Source: Salinarimonas sp052380005 (GTDB lineage: Bacteria > Pseudomonadota > Alphaproteobacteria > Rhizobiales > Beijerinckiaceae). From it: a stretch of 22,015 nucleotides of DNA. Both the position numbers and the translations under genes were made by a program. The stretch is taken from NCBI GenBank assembly GCA_052380005.1, contig JBQTCJ010000074.1. One strand, given 5' to 3'. The number at the start of each line of letters is the position of its first letter. Positions within the stretch are counted from its first letter, which is position 1. Below are positions 7,162 through 14,938 of this stretch, one piece after another. The notes under the pieces were generated by a model, which worked only from the letters and a program-made list of their open reading frames with translations, made no database searches and was not told where the DNA came from.

Positions 7162-7956
7162 TCAGAACGGCAGCGGCGCGCGCCCGGTCTCCTCGGCAGG
7201 GACGACGGCGAGCCGCTCGCCCACCGCGAGCGTGCCGTCGGCCACCACCTCCGCATAGACCCCGCAGTCCATGTGGCCATAGGCCTGCATCAGCGTGCGC
7301 GGGATCGCGAGGTCGCGGATGCCGGTCGCCGGGTCGACGTTCGTCGCCGCGCAGCGCACGGTGCGCTCGCGCACGACGAGCCGCAGGCCCGACGGTCCGG
7401 CCAGCGTGCGCCCGACCAGATCGTGCTCGGCGAAGGGCGCCAGGTCCTCGACGACGAGATTCGCGCGAAAGCGCAGCGGATCGACCGGCGAGCCGACGCG
7501 CGCCTCGATCTCGGCGAGGCTCGCGCGGTTGACGAGCGAGACGTAGCCCGTGGGCGAATCCGTGAAGCGGTAGCCGTCGGGCGCGCTCAGCACCTTCGGC
7601 GGCCCGTCGAGCGCATCACCCATGAAGCCGGCGAAGAACGCCTCGATCGCCGCGCGGCCCTCCGCCGTGCCGAGATCCCCGCGCGCCACCTCCGAGCCCG
7701 CCTCGCGCACGACGAGGACGCCGGTGTCGTGGTCGTAGGCGGTGACGAGCCGGGCGAGCGCCTCGTTGCGCATCAGCATCAGGTAGTGGCGCTTCGAGCG
7801 ATGGACGGGCGCGGCCGGGTCGAAACCGGAGGGGCCGTTCTCGATGGCGTGGATGCGGTCTCCCGGCACGAAGGCGCCGGCTGCGAGCGCGACGCGCGCC
7901 ATCGGCTCCGGCGAGAGGCCCTTGACGGGATATCGGTAGAGGCCGGCGATCCGCAT
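7162..7956 (-). CDS. MOSC-domain protein (MOSC N-terminal beta barrel plus MOSC)
   Basis: A 264-residue cytoplasmic protein with an N-terminal MOSC_N barrel (LYRYPVKGLS at 6-15) and a C-terminal MOSC domain. Seen directly are RFRANLVV (162-169) and the conserved cysteine of the family, Cys202, in TVRCAATNVDP. MOSC proteins are related to the C-terminal domain of molybdenum cofactor sulfurase and to bacterial YiiM, YcbX and mARC, which carry or transfer sulfur or reduce N-hydroxylated compounds through a molybdenum cofactor. This protein lacks the ferredoxin domain of YcbX. The start has a strong ribosome-binding site (GAGGAG, about six bases upstream) within the 10-base gap after the preceding secreted-protein gene, so the two form an operon. 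Confidence 0.87.
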   Translation of the reverse strand: MRIAGLYRYPVKGLSPEPMARVALAAGAFVPGDRIHAIENGPSGFDPAAPVHRSKRHYLMLMRNEALARLVTAYDHDTGVLVVREAGSEVARGDLGTAEGRAAIEAFFAGFMGDALDGPPKVLSAPDGYRFTDSPTGYVSLVNRASLAEIEARVGSPVDPLRFRANLVVEDLAPFAEHDLVGRTLAGPSGLRLVVRERTVRCAATNVDPATGIRDLAIPRTLMQAYGHMDCGVYAEVVADGTLAVGERLAVVPAEETGRAPLPF

Positions 7957-7966
7957 CCCGTTCTCC

Positions 7967-8920
7967 TCACAGCGGCTGAAAACGCCCGAGCGCGAGATCG
8001 GGCGCGCTCGTCGCCCGCCTCGAGGGGAGCGTGCGGCCCGCCCAAAGGTCGGTCGCGACCGCGCCCTCGAACTCGGTGATCGGCGCCTCGCGCCAGCCCG
8101 GCGCGTCCGCCTCGCGCACCGCCACCTCGGCGATCTCCGAGACGCCGCGGACGACGTGGTCGCCGACGATCGCCGCGAAGGGGCGTCCGGTCACGGGCCT
8201 GTCGAAGACGACCTCGAGGACGATCCGCTCGCGGTCGAGCCCGGCGAGCCGCACGGCGACGCCGCCGCCTTCGGCGAAGGCGAGCTGGATCGTGCGCGCC
8301 CGCGGCGCGAAGACGACGCTCTCGATCGCGGTCCGCATCCCGTCGGCCGCGAGCGGGCCGATCACGGCGCCGGCGCCGAAGGCGGTCGTGGTGCGCCCCT
8401 CCGGCGCGAGCGGGCGCATCCGCCACAGCCCCGTTCCGGTCTCGAGCGTGAGCACCCGCTCGGTGCGCCCCGCGTCCGTCACCCACAGCTCGATCTCGGA
8501 AAAGCCGGCGGGCGCGGCGTCGCCGACGCGCACGGGGACGTCCGCCGTCGCGAACAGCCCGCCCGGGCGGCGCACGCCGACGAGGCGTACGCCCTCGTCC
8601 TCGTGAAGCGTGGTTCGCACGGGTGCCTCCGCCTCCGGCCGCGCCGCGGTCGCCCCGTCGCAGGCGAGGAGGTCGGCAGCGGGCGCCTCGGCCGCGCCGA
8701 GCATCGGCAGGTAGGCGGGGTGCGCGGCGGTGAGCGTGAAGCGCCGCGCCTGATCAGACACGAGCGTAAGGGACACGTTGCGCGCGCCCGCGCACAAGGC
8801 CGGCATCGTGCGGTTCTCGATCGTGACGGGAAGCCCGTCGAGGCTCGCGGCGCGCGCGGCGGGAGCCGTCGCGACGACGGCGAGGAGGACGGCGGCGGCG
8901 AGGCGGAGGGACGCGGGCAT
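7967..8920 (-). CDS. Secreted protein of unknown function
   Basis: A 317-residue exported protein that I cannot assign to a named family. A signal peptide spans residues 1 to about 24 (cleavage after PAARA). The mature part looks all-beta: many short alternating hydrophobic strands, little helix, no further membrane segment. Two cysteines, Cys43 in PALCAGA and Cys87 in LLACDGA, fit a structural disulfide. A HPAYLP motif follows the first cysteine. From memory, a similar start (IENRTM, a Cys, then HPAY) occurs in unannotated secreted proteins of related bacteria, but I could not check. ATG 8920 was chosen as the first start in front of the signal peptide. The MOSC gene follows after ten bases, implying co-expression. 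The function is unknown. Confidence 0.72.
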   Translation of the reverse strand: MPASLRLAAAVLLAVVATAPAARAASLDGLPVTIENRTMPALCAGARNVSLTLVSDQARRFTLTAAHPAYLPMLGAAEAPAADLLACDGATAARPEAEAPVRTTLHEDEGVRLVGVRRPGGLFATADVPVRVGDAAPAGFSEIELWVTDAGRTERVLTLETGTGLWRMRPLAPEGRTTTAFGAGAVIGPLAADGMRTAIESVVFAPRARTIQLAFAEGGGVAVRLAGLDRERIVLEVVFDRPVTGRPFAAIVGDHVVRGVSEIAEVAVREADAPGWREAPITEFEGAVATDLWAGRTLPSRRATSAPDLALGRFQPL

Positions 8921-9009
8921 GGGGATCCGGACGGCGGTGGGCTTCGGTATCTTCCATGAAGCGGAAGCCGTGCCCGCATGCAAGCGCCGCGGACGCCGAT
9001 CGTGCGCGA

Positions 9010-10200
9010 TCAAGGCGCGGGCGCCACCGTGTCCGCCGCCTGGGCGCCGCGCCGGCCGAGAGGACGCTCGGGGGCGACCGTCGTGTCCCGCGCGGTCTGG
9101 CGCTCCATCTCCGCGTTCAGCTCGGCGGCGAGGAGCACGATCGTCGTCGAGAGCCAGATCCAGACCATGAAGCCCACGACGGCACCGAGCGAGCCGTAGG
9201 TGGCGTTGTAGGAGCCGAAGTTCGAGACGTACCAGGTGAACAGCATGGAGAAGCCGACGAAGGCGACCGCGCCGATGCCGGCGCCCCACAGCACCCAGCG
9301 CCAGCGCGCGCGGGTGCGGCTCGGGCCGTAGCGGAAGATCAGGGCGAGCAGCGCCGTCACCAGGACGAGCGCGATGGGGAAGCGCAGCCAGCGCAGCAGC
9401 GTCTCGATCTCGGCGCCGAGCGGCACGGCGGCGAGCACCGCCGGCAGCACGGCGATCGCGGCGACGAGCCCGCCGCCGATCACGAGCGCCCCCAGCGTGA
9501 ACAGCAGCGTCAGCGCGTTGAGCGCCAGGAAGCCGCGCGCCTCGTCCTCGTCGTAGGCGACGTTCAGCGCGTCGAAGATCGCCTTCATGCCCGAGTTCGC
9601 GCTCCACAGCGTGAGCAGGAGGCCGCCGACGACGCCGAAGGTCAAGGCCCCGCCACCCTGCCCGGCGACGCGCCCGACCTCGTCCTCGATGATCTCGATC
9701 GCCCCGCTCGGGATGACGCCCGACAGGCTCGCCACCTGCCGGCTCACCTCCTCGGGGGAGAAGAAGAGGCCGTAGAGCGAGACGAAGGCGGCGATCGCCG
9801 GGAAGAGAGCGAGGAGCGCGTAGAAGGTCACGCCGGCGGCCACCGCCATCAGCCTGTCGCGGGAGAACTCGGTGGCGACGCGCTTGGCGATGTCGATCCA
9901 GCCGGTGCGCGGGATCTCGCCGGGGCTCTGCGCGTGGCGCCCGCGTGCGGGATCGCGGTCGGCGGGACGATCGGGGGCCTTCGAGGGTCGCAGGCGCGAG
10001 CCATCACCGCGGGCGACGTCCGGGGCGCGAACGCTCCCCGGCGGGGCCTCGTCACGCGCCGGGCCGCCGGCGCGGCGATCGCGGCGATCGCGGCGCAGAT
10101 AGGCGGCCGAGGCGACGATCGCGGTGGCGGCGACGAGGCCGAGCGTCGGGATGCGCGCGGGAGGCGCGTCGCGGCGTGGCTGCGGGGCGGAGGCGTCCAT
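9010..10200 (-). CDS. YihY/BrkB-family inner-membrane protein
   Basis: A 396-residue polytopic membrane protein. The core (about 100-360) is the YihY/BrkB domain with several long hydrophobic helices and family landmarks: AAGVTFYALLALFPAIAAF, LWSANSGMKAIFDALN, and NFGSYNATYGSLGAVVGFM. The family was once annotated as ribonuclease BN, which was later shown to be a different gene; its true role is not established. Odd here is a 95-residue N-terminal extension: one short hydrophobic segment (18-34) followed by a Pro/Arg/Asp-rich, probably disordered linker. An extension like this could reflect an early start call, but I see no better start. The gene is divergent from pfkB across a 259-base gap that contains a GGAAC-type promoter-like element. 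Confidence 0.88.
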   Translation of the reverse strand: MDASAPQPRRDAPPARIPTLGLVAATAIVASAAYLRRDRRDRRAGGPARDEAPPGSVRAPDVARGDGSRLRPSKAPDRPADRDPARGRHAQSPGEIPRTGWIDIAKRVATEFSRDRLMAVAAGVTFYALLALFPAIAAFVSLYGLFFSPEEVSRQVASLSGVIPSGAIEIIEDEVGRVAGQGGGALTFGVVGGLLLTLWSANSGMKAIFDALNVAYDEDEARGFLALNALTLLFTLGALVIGGGLVAAIAVLPAVLAAVPLGAEIETLLRWLRFPIALVLVTALLALIFRYGPSRTRARWRWVLWGAGIGAVAFVGFSMLFTWYVSNFGSYNATYGSLGAVVGFMVWIWLSTTIVLLAAELNAEMERQTARDTTVAPERPLGRRGAQAADTVAPAP

Positions 10201-10459
10201 GGTCGAGGGTCTCGTCGTCGTCCGGTCGTGGAGATCGGGTAGGGGAACGGGGAACTTGGGGGCGAGCGCCACGGTTCCGCGCTTTCCCGTCCGGACATGC
10301 CCGCAATTGCGCGGCGCAGCGAAGTCGTCGAGGGTGCGGGCCTTCACATCCGCGCCGCGGAACGATCGAGGCGTTCGGCCGTCGACGGGCTGCCGGCGCA
10401 TGCGCCGCGCGCCGGCGCGCGGCCGTCCCCCTCGAAGCGCGCACGCCAACGGAGAGCGC
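10201..10459. other. Divergent intergenic region, YihY / pfkB
   Basis: This 259-base gap holds no convincing gene. On the plus strand there is a weak EcfG-like element, GGAAC at 10359-10363 and CGTC at 10380-10383. The stretch 10400-10430 is a run of GC-palindromic sequence (GCGCCGCGCGCCGGCGCGC-like). A ribosome-binding site GGAGAG at 10451-10456 serves pfkB. Confidence 0.4.
10253..10278 (-). promoter_or_regulatory. EcfG-like promoter candidate for the YihY/BrkB gene
   Basis: On the minus strand GGAAC (10278-10274) is followed after 17 bases by AGTT (10256-10253). The alphaproteobacterial general-stress sigma factor EcfG recognises GGAAC, 16 or 17 bases, then CGTT, so this differs at one -10 base. 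It would start transcription about 45 bases before the start codon at 10200, a sensible distance. Chance matches are possible in sequence this GC-rich. Confidence 0.3.
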
Positions 10460-11386
10460 ATGAAGCCCATCCTCACGCTCACCCTCAACCCGTCCGTGGA
10501 CGGCTCGGCCGAGGCCGACGTCGTGCGCCATACCCACAAGATCCGCACCTCGAACGAGCGCTACGATCCCGGCGGCGGCGGCATCAACGTCGCGCGGGTG
10601 CTCGCCGAGCTCGGCGCCGGGGCCTGCGCGGTCTACGCGGCGGGCGGCGCCACCGGGGGCGTGCTCGACACGCTCGTCGGCCAGCGCGGCATCGCCTTCA
10701 CGCGCATCCCGATCCACGACGACACGCGCATCAGCCACGTCGTCTTCGAGCGCTCGTCGGGCAAGGAATACCGCTTCGTCCCGGAGGGTCCGCTGCTGCG
10801 CGAGGGCGAGTGCGCGGCCGTGCTCGCCGAGATCGAGGGCCGCGACGTCGACTGGATCGTCGCCTCCGGCTCGCTGCCACGGGGCACGCCGCCGGGCTTC
10901 TACGCGCGCATCGCCGACATCGCGGCCGCCAAGGGCGCGAAGCTCGTGCTCGACACGTCGGGCGCGGCGCTTGCCGATACGCTCGCCCACGGCGGGGTCC
11001 ATCTGGTCAAGCCGAGCCACGGCGAGCTGGAGAAGGCGGTGGGACGCCCGCTGCCGGACGCCGACGCGATCGGCGCCGCGGCGATGGCGTTCGTGGCCGC
11101 CCGCAAGGTCGATCTCGTCGCGGTGACGCTCGGGCACGAGGGTGCGATCCTCGCCTCGCGCGAGGGCGTCGTGCGCAAGGAGGTGCCCCAGGTGGAGGTG
11201 CGCTCGGCGGTGGGCGCGGGCGATTCGTTCGTCGCCGGCATGACCTTCGGCCTCGCCACGGGGCTGTCCCCGCGCGAGGCCTTCGTCATCGGCATGGCGG
11301 CGGGCACCGCCGCGGTGCTGACGCCCGGCACCGAATTGTGCAAGCGCGCCGACGTCGCGCGCCTGCGCGCCGAGATCGGCGCGTGA
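10460..11386 (+). CDS. pfkB: 6-phosphofructokinase II, PfkB (ribokinase) family
   Basis: A 308-residue sugar kinase of the ribokinase family, closest by eye to E. coli PfkB, which phosphorylates fructose 6-phosphate to fructose 1,6-bisphosphate with ATP. Seen directly: LTLNPSVDG with Asp14 at the sugar site, the glycine-rich substrate motif GGGGINVAR (38-46), SGSLPRGTPP (136-145), LVKPSHGEL (182-190), and the ATP/anion-hole motif GAGDS (252-256) with Asp255 as the catalytic base. Length and motif positions match PfkB very well. Specificity within this family is hard to fix from sequence, so 1-phosphofructokinase or tagatose-6-phosphate kinase remain possible. GGAGAG precedes the ATG by a few bases. 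The D-lactate dehydrogenase gene follows after 35 bases, so the two are likely one operon. Confidence 0.85.
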   Translation: MKPILTLTLNPSVDGSAEADVVRHTHKIRTSNERYDPGGGGINVARVLAELGAGACAVYAAGGATGGVLDTLVGQRGIAFTRIPIHDDTRISHVVFERSSGKEYRFVPEGPLLREGECAAVLAEIEGRDVDWIVASGSLPRGTPPGFYARIADIAAAKGAKLVLDTSGAALADTLAHGGVHLVKPSHGELEKAVGRPLPDADAIGAAAMAFVAARKVDLVAVTLGHEGAILASREGVVRKEVPQVEVRSAVGAGDSFVAGMTFGLATGLSPREAFVIGMAAGTAAVLTPGTELCKRADVARLRAEIGA

Positions 11387-11421
11387 CGCATGCAGCGAGA
11401 GCGAGCGAGGATCGAAACCGG

Positions 11422-12429
11422 ATGAAAGTCGTCGTCTTCAGCGCAAAGCCCTACGACCGCGCGTTCCTGCACCAGGCCGCGCGCCCGCTCGGCCACGAGC
11501 TCGTCTTCGTCGAGGCGACGCTCACCGCCGACAGCGCGGTGCTGGCGGACGCGGCGCAGGCCGTGTGCGTCTTCGTCAACGACCATTGCGACGCCGCCGC
11601 CCTCGAGCGGCTCGCGGAGCGCGGCGTGAAGCTCGTGGCGCTGCGCTGCGCGGGCTTCAACAACGTCGACCTCCAGGCGGCACGCCGCCTCGGCATCGCG
11701 GTGGCGCGCGTGCCGGCCTACTCGCCGCACGCGGTGGCCGAGCACACGCTCGCCCTCGTGCTCGCGCTCAACCGCAAGATCCATCGCGCCTTCAACCGCG
11801 TGCGCGAAGGCAACTTCGCCCTCGACGGCCTGCTCGGTTTCGACCTCCACGGCAAGACCGTGGGCATCGTGGGTACCGGCCAGATCGGCGCCATCACGGC
11901 GGGCCTCTTCCAGGGCTTCGGCTGCACGGTGATCGCCCACGACGTCGCCGAGAACCCGGACTGCGTCGCGCACGGCATCGCCTACGTGTCGCGCGAGGAC
12001 CTGTTCGCGCGCGCCGACATCGTCTCGCTGCACTGCCCGCTGACCCCACAGACGCGCCACATGATCGACGCCGACGCGATCGCGCGGATGAAGCGCGGCG
12101 TCATGATCGTCAACACGAGCCGCGGGGCGGTGATCGACACGCCGGCCGTGCTGGCGGGCCTGAAGTCCGGCCGCATCGGCAACCTCGCGCTCGACGTCTA
12201 CGAGGAGGAGGGGGACCTGTTCTTCGAGGACCTGTCCAACACCATCCTCGGCGACGACGTCTTCGCGCGGCTCCTCACTTTCCCCAACGTGCTGATCACC
12301 GGCCACCAGGCCTTCTTCACCAAGGAGGCGCTCGGCAACATCGCGCAGACCACGCTCGCCAACATCGACGCCTTCGCCAAGACGGGGGCGCCGGTGCACG
12401 CGGTGTCGGTGGAGAAGATCGCGGACTAG
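11422..12429 (+). CDS. ldhA: D-lactate dehydrogenase (D-2-hydroxyacid dehydrogenase family)
   Basis: A 335-residue NAD-dependent enzyme reducing pyruvate to D-lactate. The Rossmann motif GTGQIG is at 151-156 (nucleotide binding). The catalytic triad of the family is present: Arg234 in NTSRGAVID, Glu263 in DVYEEEGD and His295 in ITGHQAFFT, each one residue from the usual numbering. The loop LRCAGFNNVDL (74-84) and the sequence YSPHAVAEHTL (100-110) are typical of fermentative LdhA rather than phosphoglycerate or glycerate dehydrogenases. The length is normal. It follows pfkB by 35 bases, so glycolytic flux and its reductive outlet may be expressed together. The inverted REP-like repeats begin 34 bases after the stop. 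Confidence 0.88.
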   Translation: MKVVVFSAKPYDRAFLHQAARPLGHELVFVEATLTADSAVLADAAQAVCVFVNDHCDAAALERLAERGVKLVALRCAGFNNVDLQAARRLGIAVARVPAYSPHAVAEHTLALVLALNRKIHRAFNRVREGNFALDGLLGFDLHGKTVGIVGTGQIGAITAGLFQGFGCTVIAHDVAENPDCVAHGIAYVSREDLFARADIVSLHCPLTPQTRHMIDADAIARMKRGVMIVNTSRGAVIDTPAVLAGLKSGRIGNLALDVYEEEGDLFFEDLSNTILGDDVFARLLTFPNVLITGHQAFFTKEALGNIAQTTLANIDAFAKTGAPVHAVSVEKIAD

Positions 12430-12463
12430 GTGCGCCGGCATCGACGTTGCGAACCCGTCCGAA

Positions 12464-12634
12464 CGCCCCACACCCCCCGCCCCTCTCCACGAGGGAGAGG
12501 GGAGCTCCCGCTCGCGCGTCACCGACGTCGTGCGCGTCCTTCCAACCCTCGGCATCAGATCATTCGACCACACGGATGAAGCCCGCCGACGGTCTCCCCT
12601 CTCCCTCGTGGAGAGGGGTCGGGGGTGTGGGGCG
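12464..12634. repeat. Pair of inverted REP-like hairpin elements
   Basis: Two 41-base arms, 12464-12504 and 12594-12634, are reverse complements of each other with 39 of 41 positions identical by my reading. Each arm also contains its own perfect hairpin: nine-base stems CCCCTCTCC / GGAGAGGGG with five-base loops, at 12480-12502 and 12596-12618. The 89 bases between the arms look like ordinary sequence. This is the REPIN layout (two REP sequences in opposite orientation). Its place between the convergent ldhA and priA genes is typical for REP elements, and it could also stop transcription in both directions. No RAYT transposase gene is present in the window, and no target-site duplication is evident. 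Confidence 0.8.
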
Positions 12635-12672
12635 TGCAGAAGGGGCTCGACGCCGGTGCCGCGCCGCGCGAG

Positions 12673-14853
12673 TCACAGGAAGCTCTGCGGGTCCACGTCC
12701 ACCTGCACGCGGATGCCGCCGGTCGGCTTCGGGCCGGCGGCGAGCCAGTCGCGCAGGAAGCCCTGGAGGTCGCGGGTGCGCGCCGCGCGCACGAGGATGC
12801 GCACGCGGTGGCGACCGCGGATCATGGCGATGGGCGCCTCCGCCGGGCCGAGCACGGAGAGGTCGGCGTCGAGCACGCCCATGGCGTGGGCGGCGCGCAC
12901 CAGCGCGCGGGCGTGGACGTGCGTCGCCTCCTTGTCCGCGCCCGTCACGACCAGCGCGGCGAGGCGGCCGAAAGGCGGCAGGCGCGCCGCCTCGCGCTGC
13001 GCCGTCTCCTCGGCGTAGAAGCGCTCCGCGTCGCCCGAGACGAGGGCGGCGATCACGGGGTGCGCGGGCTGGAACGTCTGCAGATAGGCCCGACCCGGCC
13101 GGTCGCCGCGCCCGGCCCGGCCCGTCACCTGCTGGAGGAGCTGGAAGGTGCGCTCCGCCGCGCGCGGATCGCCGGAGGTCAGCCCGAGGTCGGCGTCGAC
13201 CACGCCCACCACCGACAGGAGCGGGAAATTGTGCCCCTTCGCCACGAGCTGCGTGCCGATGACGATGTCGCAGGCGCCCGACGCGATGGCGTCGAGCTCG
13301 GCCCGCAGCCGCTCGGCACCTCCGGGGAAATCGGACGACAGGGTGATCACCCGCTTCTCCGGAAACAGCGCCGCCACCTCCTCGGCGATGCGCTCGACGC
13401 CCGGGCCGCAGGGAACGATCGTGTCGACGCCGCCGCAGGAGGGGCAATGGTCCGGCGTGCGCTCGACATGGCCGCAATGGTGGCACACGAGGGCGCGGCG
13501 GAAGCGGTGCTCGACGAGCCAGGCGGTGCAGTTGGGGCACTCGTAGCGGTGCCCGCAGGCGCGGCACAGCGTCAGCGGCGCGAAGCCGCGGCGGTTGAGG
13601 AAGAGCAGCGCCTGCTCGCCGCGCGCGTTCGCCGCCTCGATCGCCGCGGCGAGCGGCGGCGCGATCCAGCGGCCCTGCGGAGGGCCGGACCTGCGCATGT
13701 CGATCGTGGCGATGTCTGGCAGCGTGCGCCCGCCGAAGCGCTCCGGCAGGCGGATGTGGGCATAGCGCCCGCGCTCGGCGTTGACCCGCGTCTCGAGCGA
13801 GGGCGTCGCGGAGGCGAGCACCACGGCGGCGGGCTCGAGCCGGCCGCGGATCACCGCCATGTCGCGGGCGTGGTAGTGGACGCCGTCCTCCTGCTTGTAG
13901 CCGGCGTCGTGCTCCTCGTCGACGACGACGAGCTTCAGCGCGGCGTAGGGCAGGAACAGCGCCGAGCGCGCGCCGACCACGACCTTGGCGGCGCCCGAAG
14001 CGATGTCCGCGTAGAGCCGCTCGCGGCGCCTGCCCGTCACGCCGGAATGCCAGGCGTCCGGGCGCACGCCGAAGCGCGCCGCGAAGCGGTCGAGGAAGCC
14101 GGAGGTGAGCGCGATCTCGGGCATCAGCACGAGGCTCTGGCCACCCAGGCGCAGGGCCTGCGCGATCGCCTCGAAATAGGCCTCGGTCTTGCCCGAGCCG
14201 GTGACGCCCTCGAGCAGGATCGGCGCGGGCACGCCCGAGGCGGTCTCGCGCACGGCTGCGGCGAGCGCGTCCGCGGCGGCGCGCTGGGCTGGAGAGAGCC
14301 GCGCGGGAGCGTGGTCGGGGTCGGGAGCCGGCGCAACGGGATCGAGGAGCGCCAGCGTCTCGAGCGCGCCCTCGTCGACCAGGCCGTCGACGACGCCCGC
14401 GCTGACGCCCGCGCCGAGGGCGAGCTCGCGCTTCGCGCGGGGGACGCCATCCGCGGCGAGGGCGAGCACCCGCTCGCGGGCGGGCGTCATGCGCCTGGGC
14501 AGCGCCCCGGTCGTGCGCACGCCGACGCGGGTCGCCTCGGGCCGGCTCGCGTCCGCGAGCTTGAACGCCATCGGCAGCACGGCCCCCTTGGGCGCCAGCG
14601 TCCAGTGCGCCACGAAGTCGAGGAGCGCGCGCAGGTTCTCGGGCAGGATCGGCGCCTCGATCGGGCCGGCGAGCGCCTTCAGGTTCGCCCCCGCGCCCTC
14701 GCGCAGGCCCCAGACGACGCCCACCGCCTCGCGCGGGCCGAAGGGCACGCGCACCGGCTGGCCGGGGACGAGCGCCATCCCGTCCGGGACGCGGTAGCTG
14801 AACAGCGTGTCGAGGGGCAGCGGGACGAGGACGTCCGCCAGCGTCTGGACCAT
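12673..14853 (-). CDS. priA: Primosomal protein N' (replication-restart helicase PriA)
   Basis: A 726-residue superfamily 2 DNA helicase that reloads the replisome at stalled forks. The N-terminal DNA-binding domain is at 1-105. The helicase core has Walker A GVTGSGKT (216-223), the DEEH box (312-315) and SATPS (348-352). Two zinc sites are formed by eight cysteines at 430, 433, 439, 442, 457, 460, 470 and 473. The C-terminal helicase motif QVTGRAGRGDRPG is present, followed by the PriA C-terminal domain. All key residues are intact and the length is normal. The ATG at 14853 was chosen because family sequence starts there; no clear Shine-Dalgarno precedes it. It is divergent from xerC, an arrangement familiar in Hyphomicrobiales. 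Confidence 0.95.
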   Translation of the reverse strand: MVQTLADVLVPLPLDTLFSYRVPDGMALVPGQPVRVPFGPREAVGVVWGLREGAGANLKALAGPIEAPILPENLRALLDFVAHWTLAPKGAVLPMAFKLADASRPEATRVGVRTTGALPRRMTPARERVLALAADGVPRAKRELALGAGVSAGVVDGLVDEGALETLALLDPVAPAPDPDHAPARLSPAQRAAADALAAAVRETASGVPAPILLEGVTGSGKTEAYFEAIAQALRLGGQSLVLMPEIALTSGFLDRFAARFGVRPDAWHSGVTGRRRERLYADIASGAAKVVVGARSALFLPYAALKLVVVDEEHDAGYKQEDGVHYHARDMAVIRGRLEPAAVVLASATPSLETRVNAERGRYAHIRLPERFGGRTLPDIATIDMRRSGPPQGRWIAPPLAAAIEAANARGEQALLFLNRRGFAPLTLCRACGHRYECPNCTAWLVEHRFRRALVCHHCGHVERTPDHCPSCGGVDTIVPCGPGVERIAEEVAALFPEKRVITLSSDFPGGAERLRAELDAIASGACDIVIGTQLVAKGHNFPLLSVVGVVDADLGLTSGDPRAAERTFQLLQQVTGRAGRGDRPGRAYLQTFQPAHPVIAALVSGDAERFYAEETAQREAARLPPFGRLAALVVTGADKEATHVHARALVRAAHAMGVLDADLSVLGPAEAPIAMIRGRHRVRILVRAARTRDLQGFLRDWLAAGPKPTGGIRVQVDVDPQSFL

Positions 14854-14938
14854 GGGCGGGCGGCGTTGACGGTTTGGTGAGCCTGGACGACGAGACTTAC
14901 GCCATGACGACGACCCGCGCCATCCCGAGCCGCGCCCC

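Noticed and set aside
12625..14880. A 751-codon plus-strand frame opposite priA
   Set aside because: Antisense to a fully recognisable PriA; composition is His/Arg/Gly/Ala-rich and no domain is visible.
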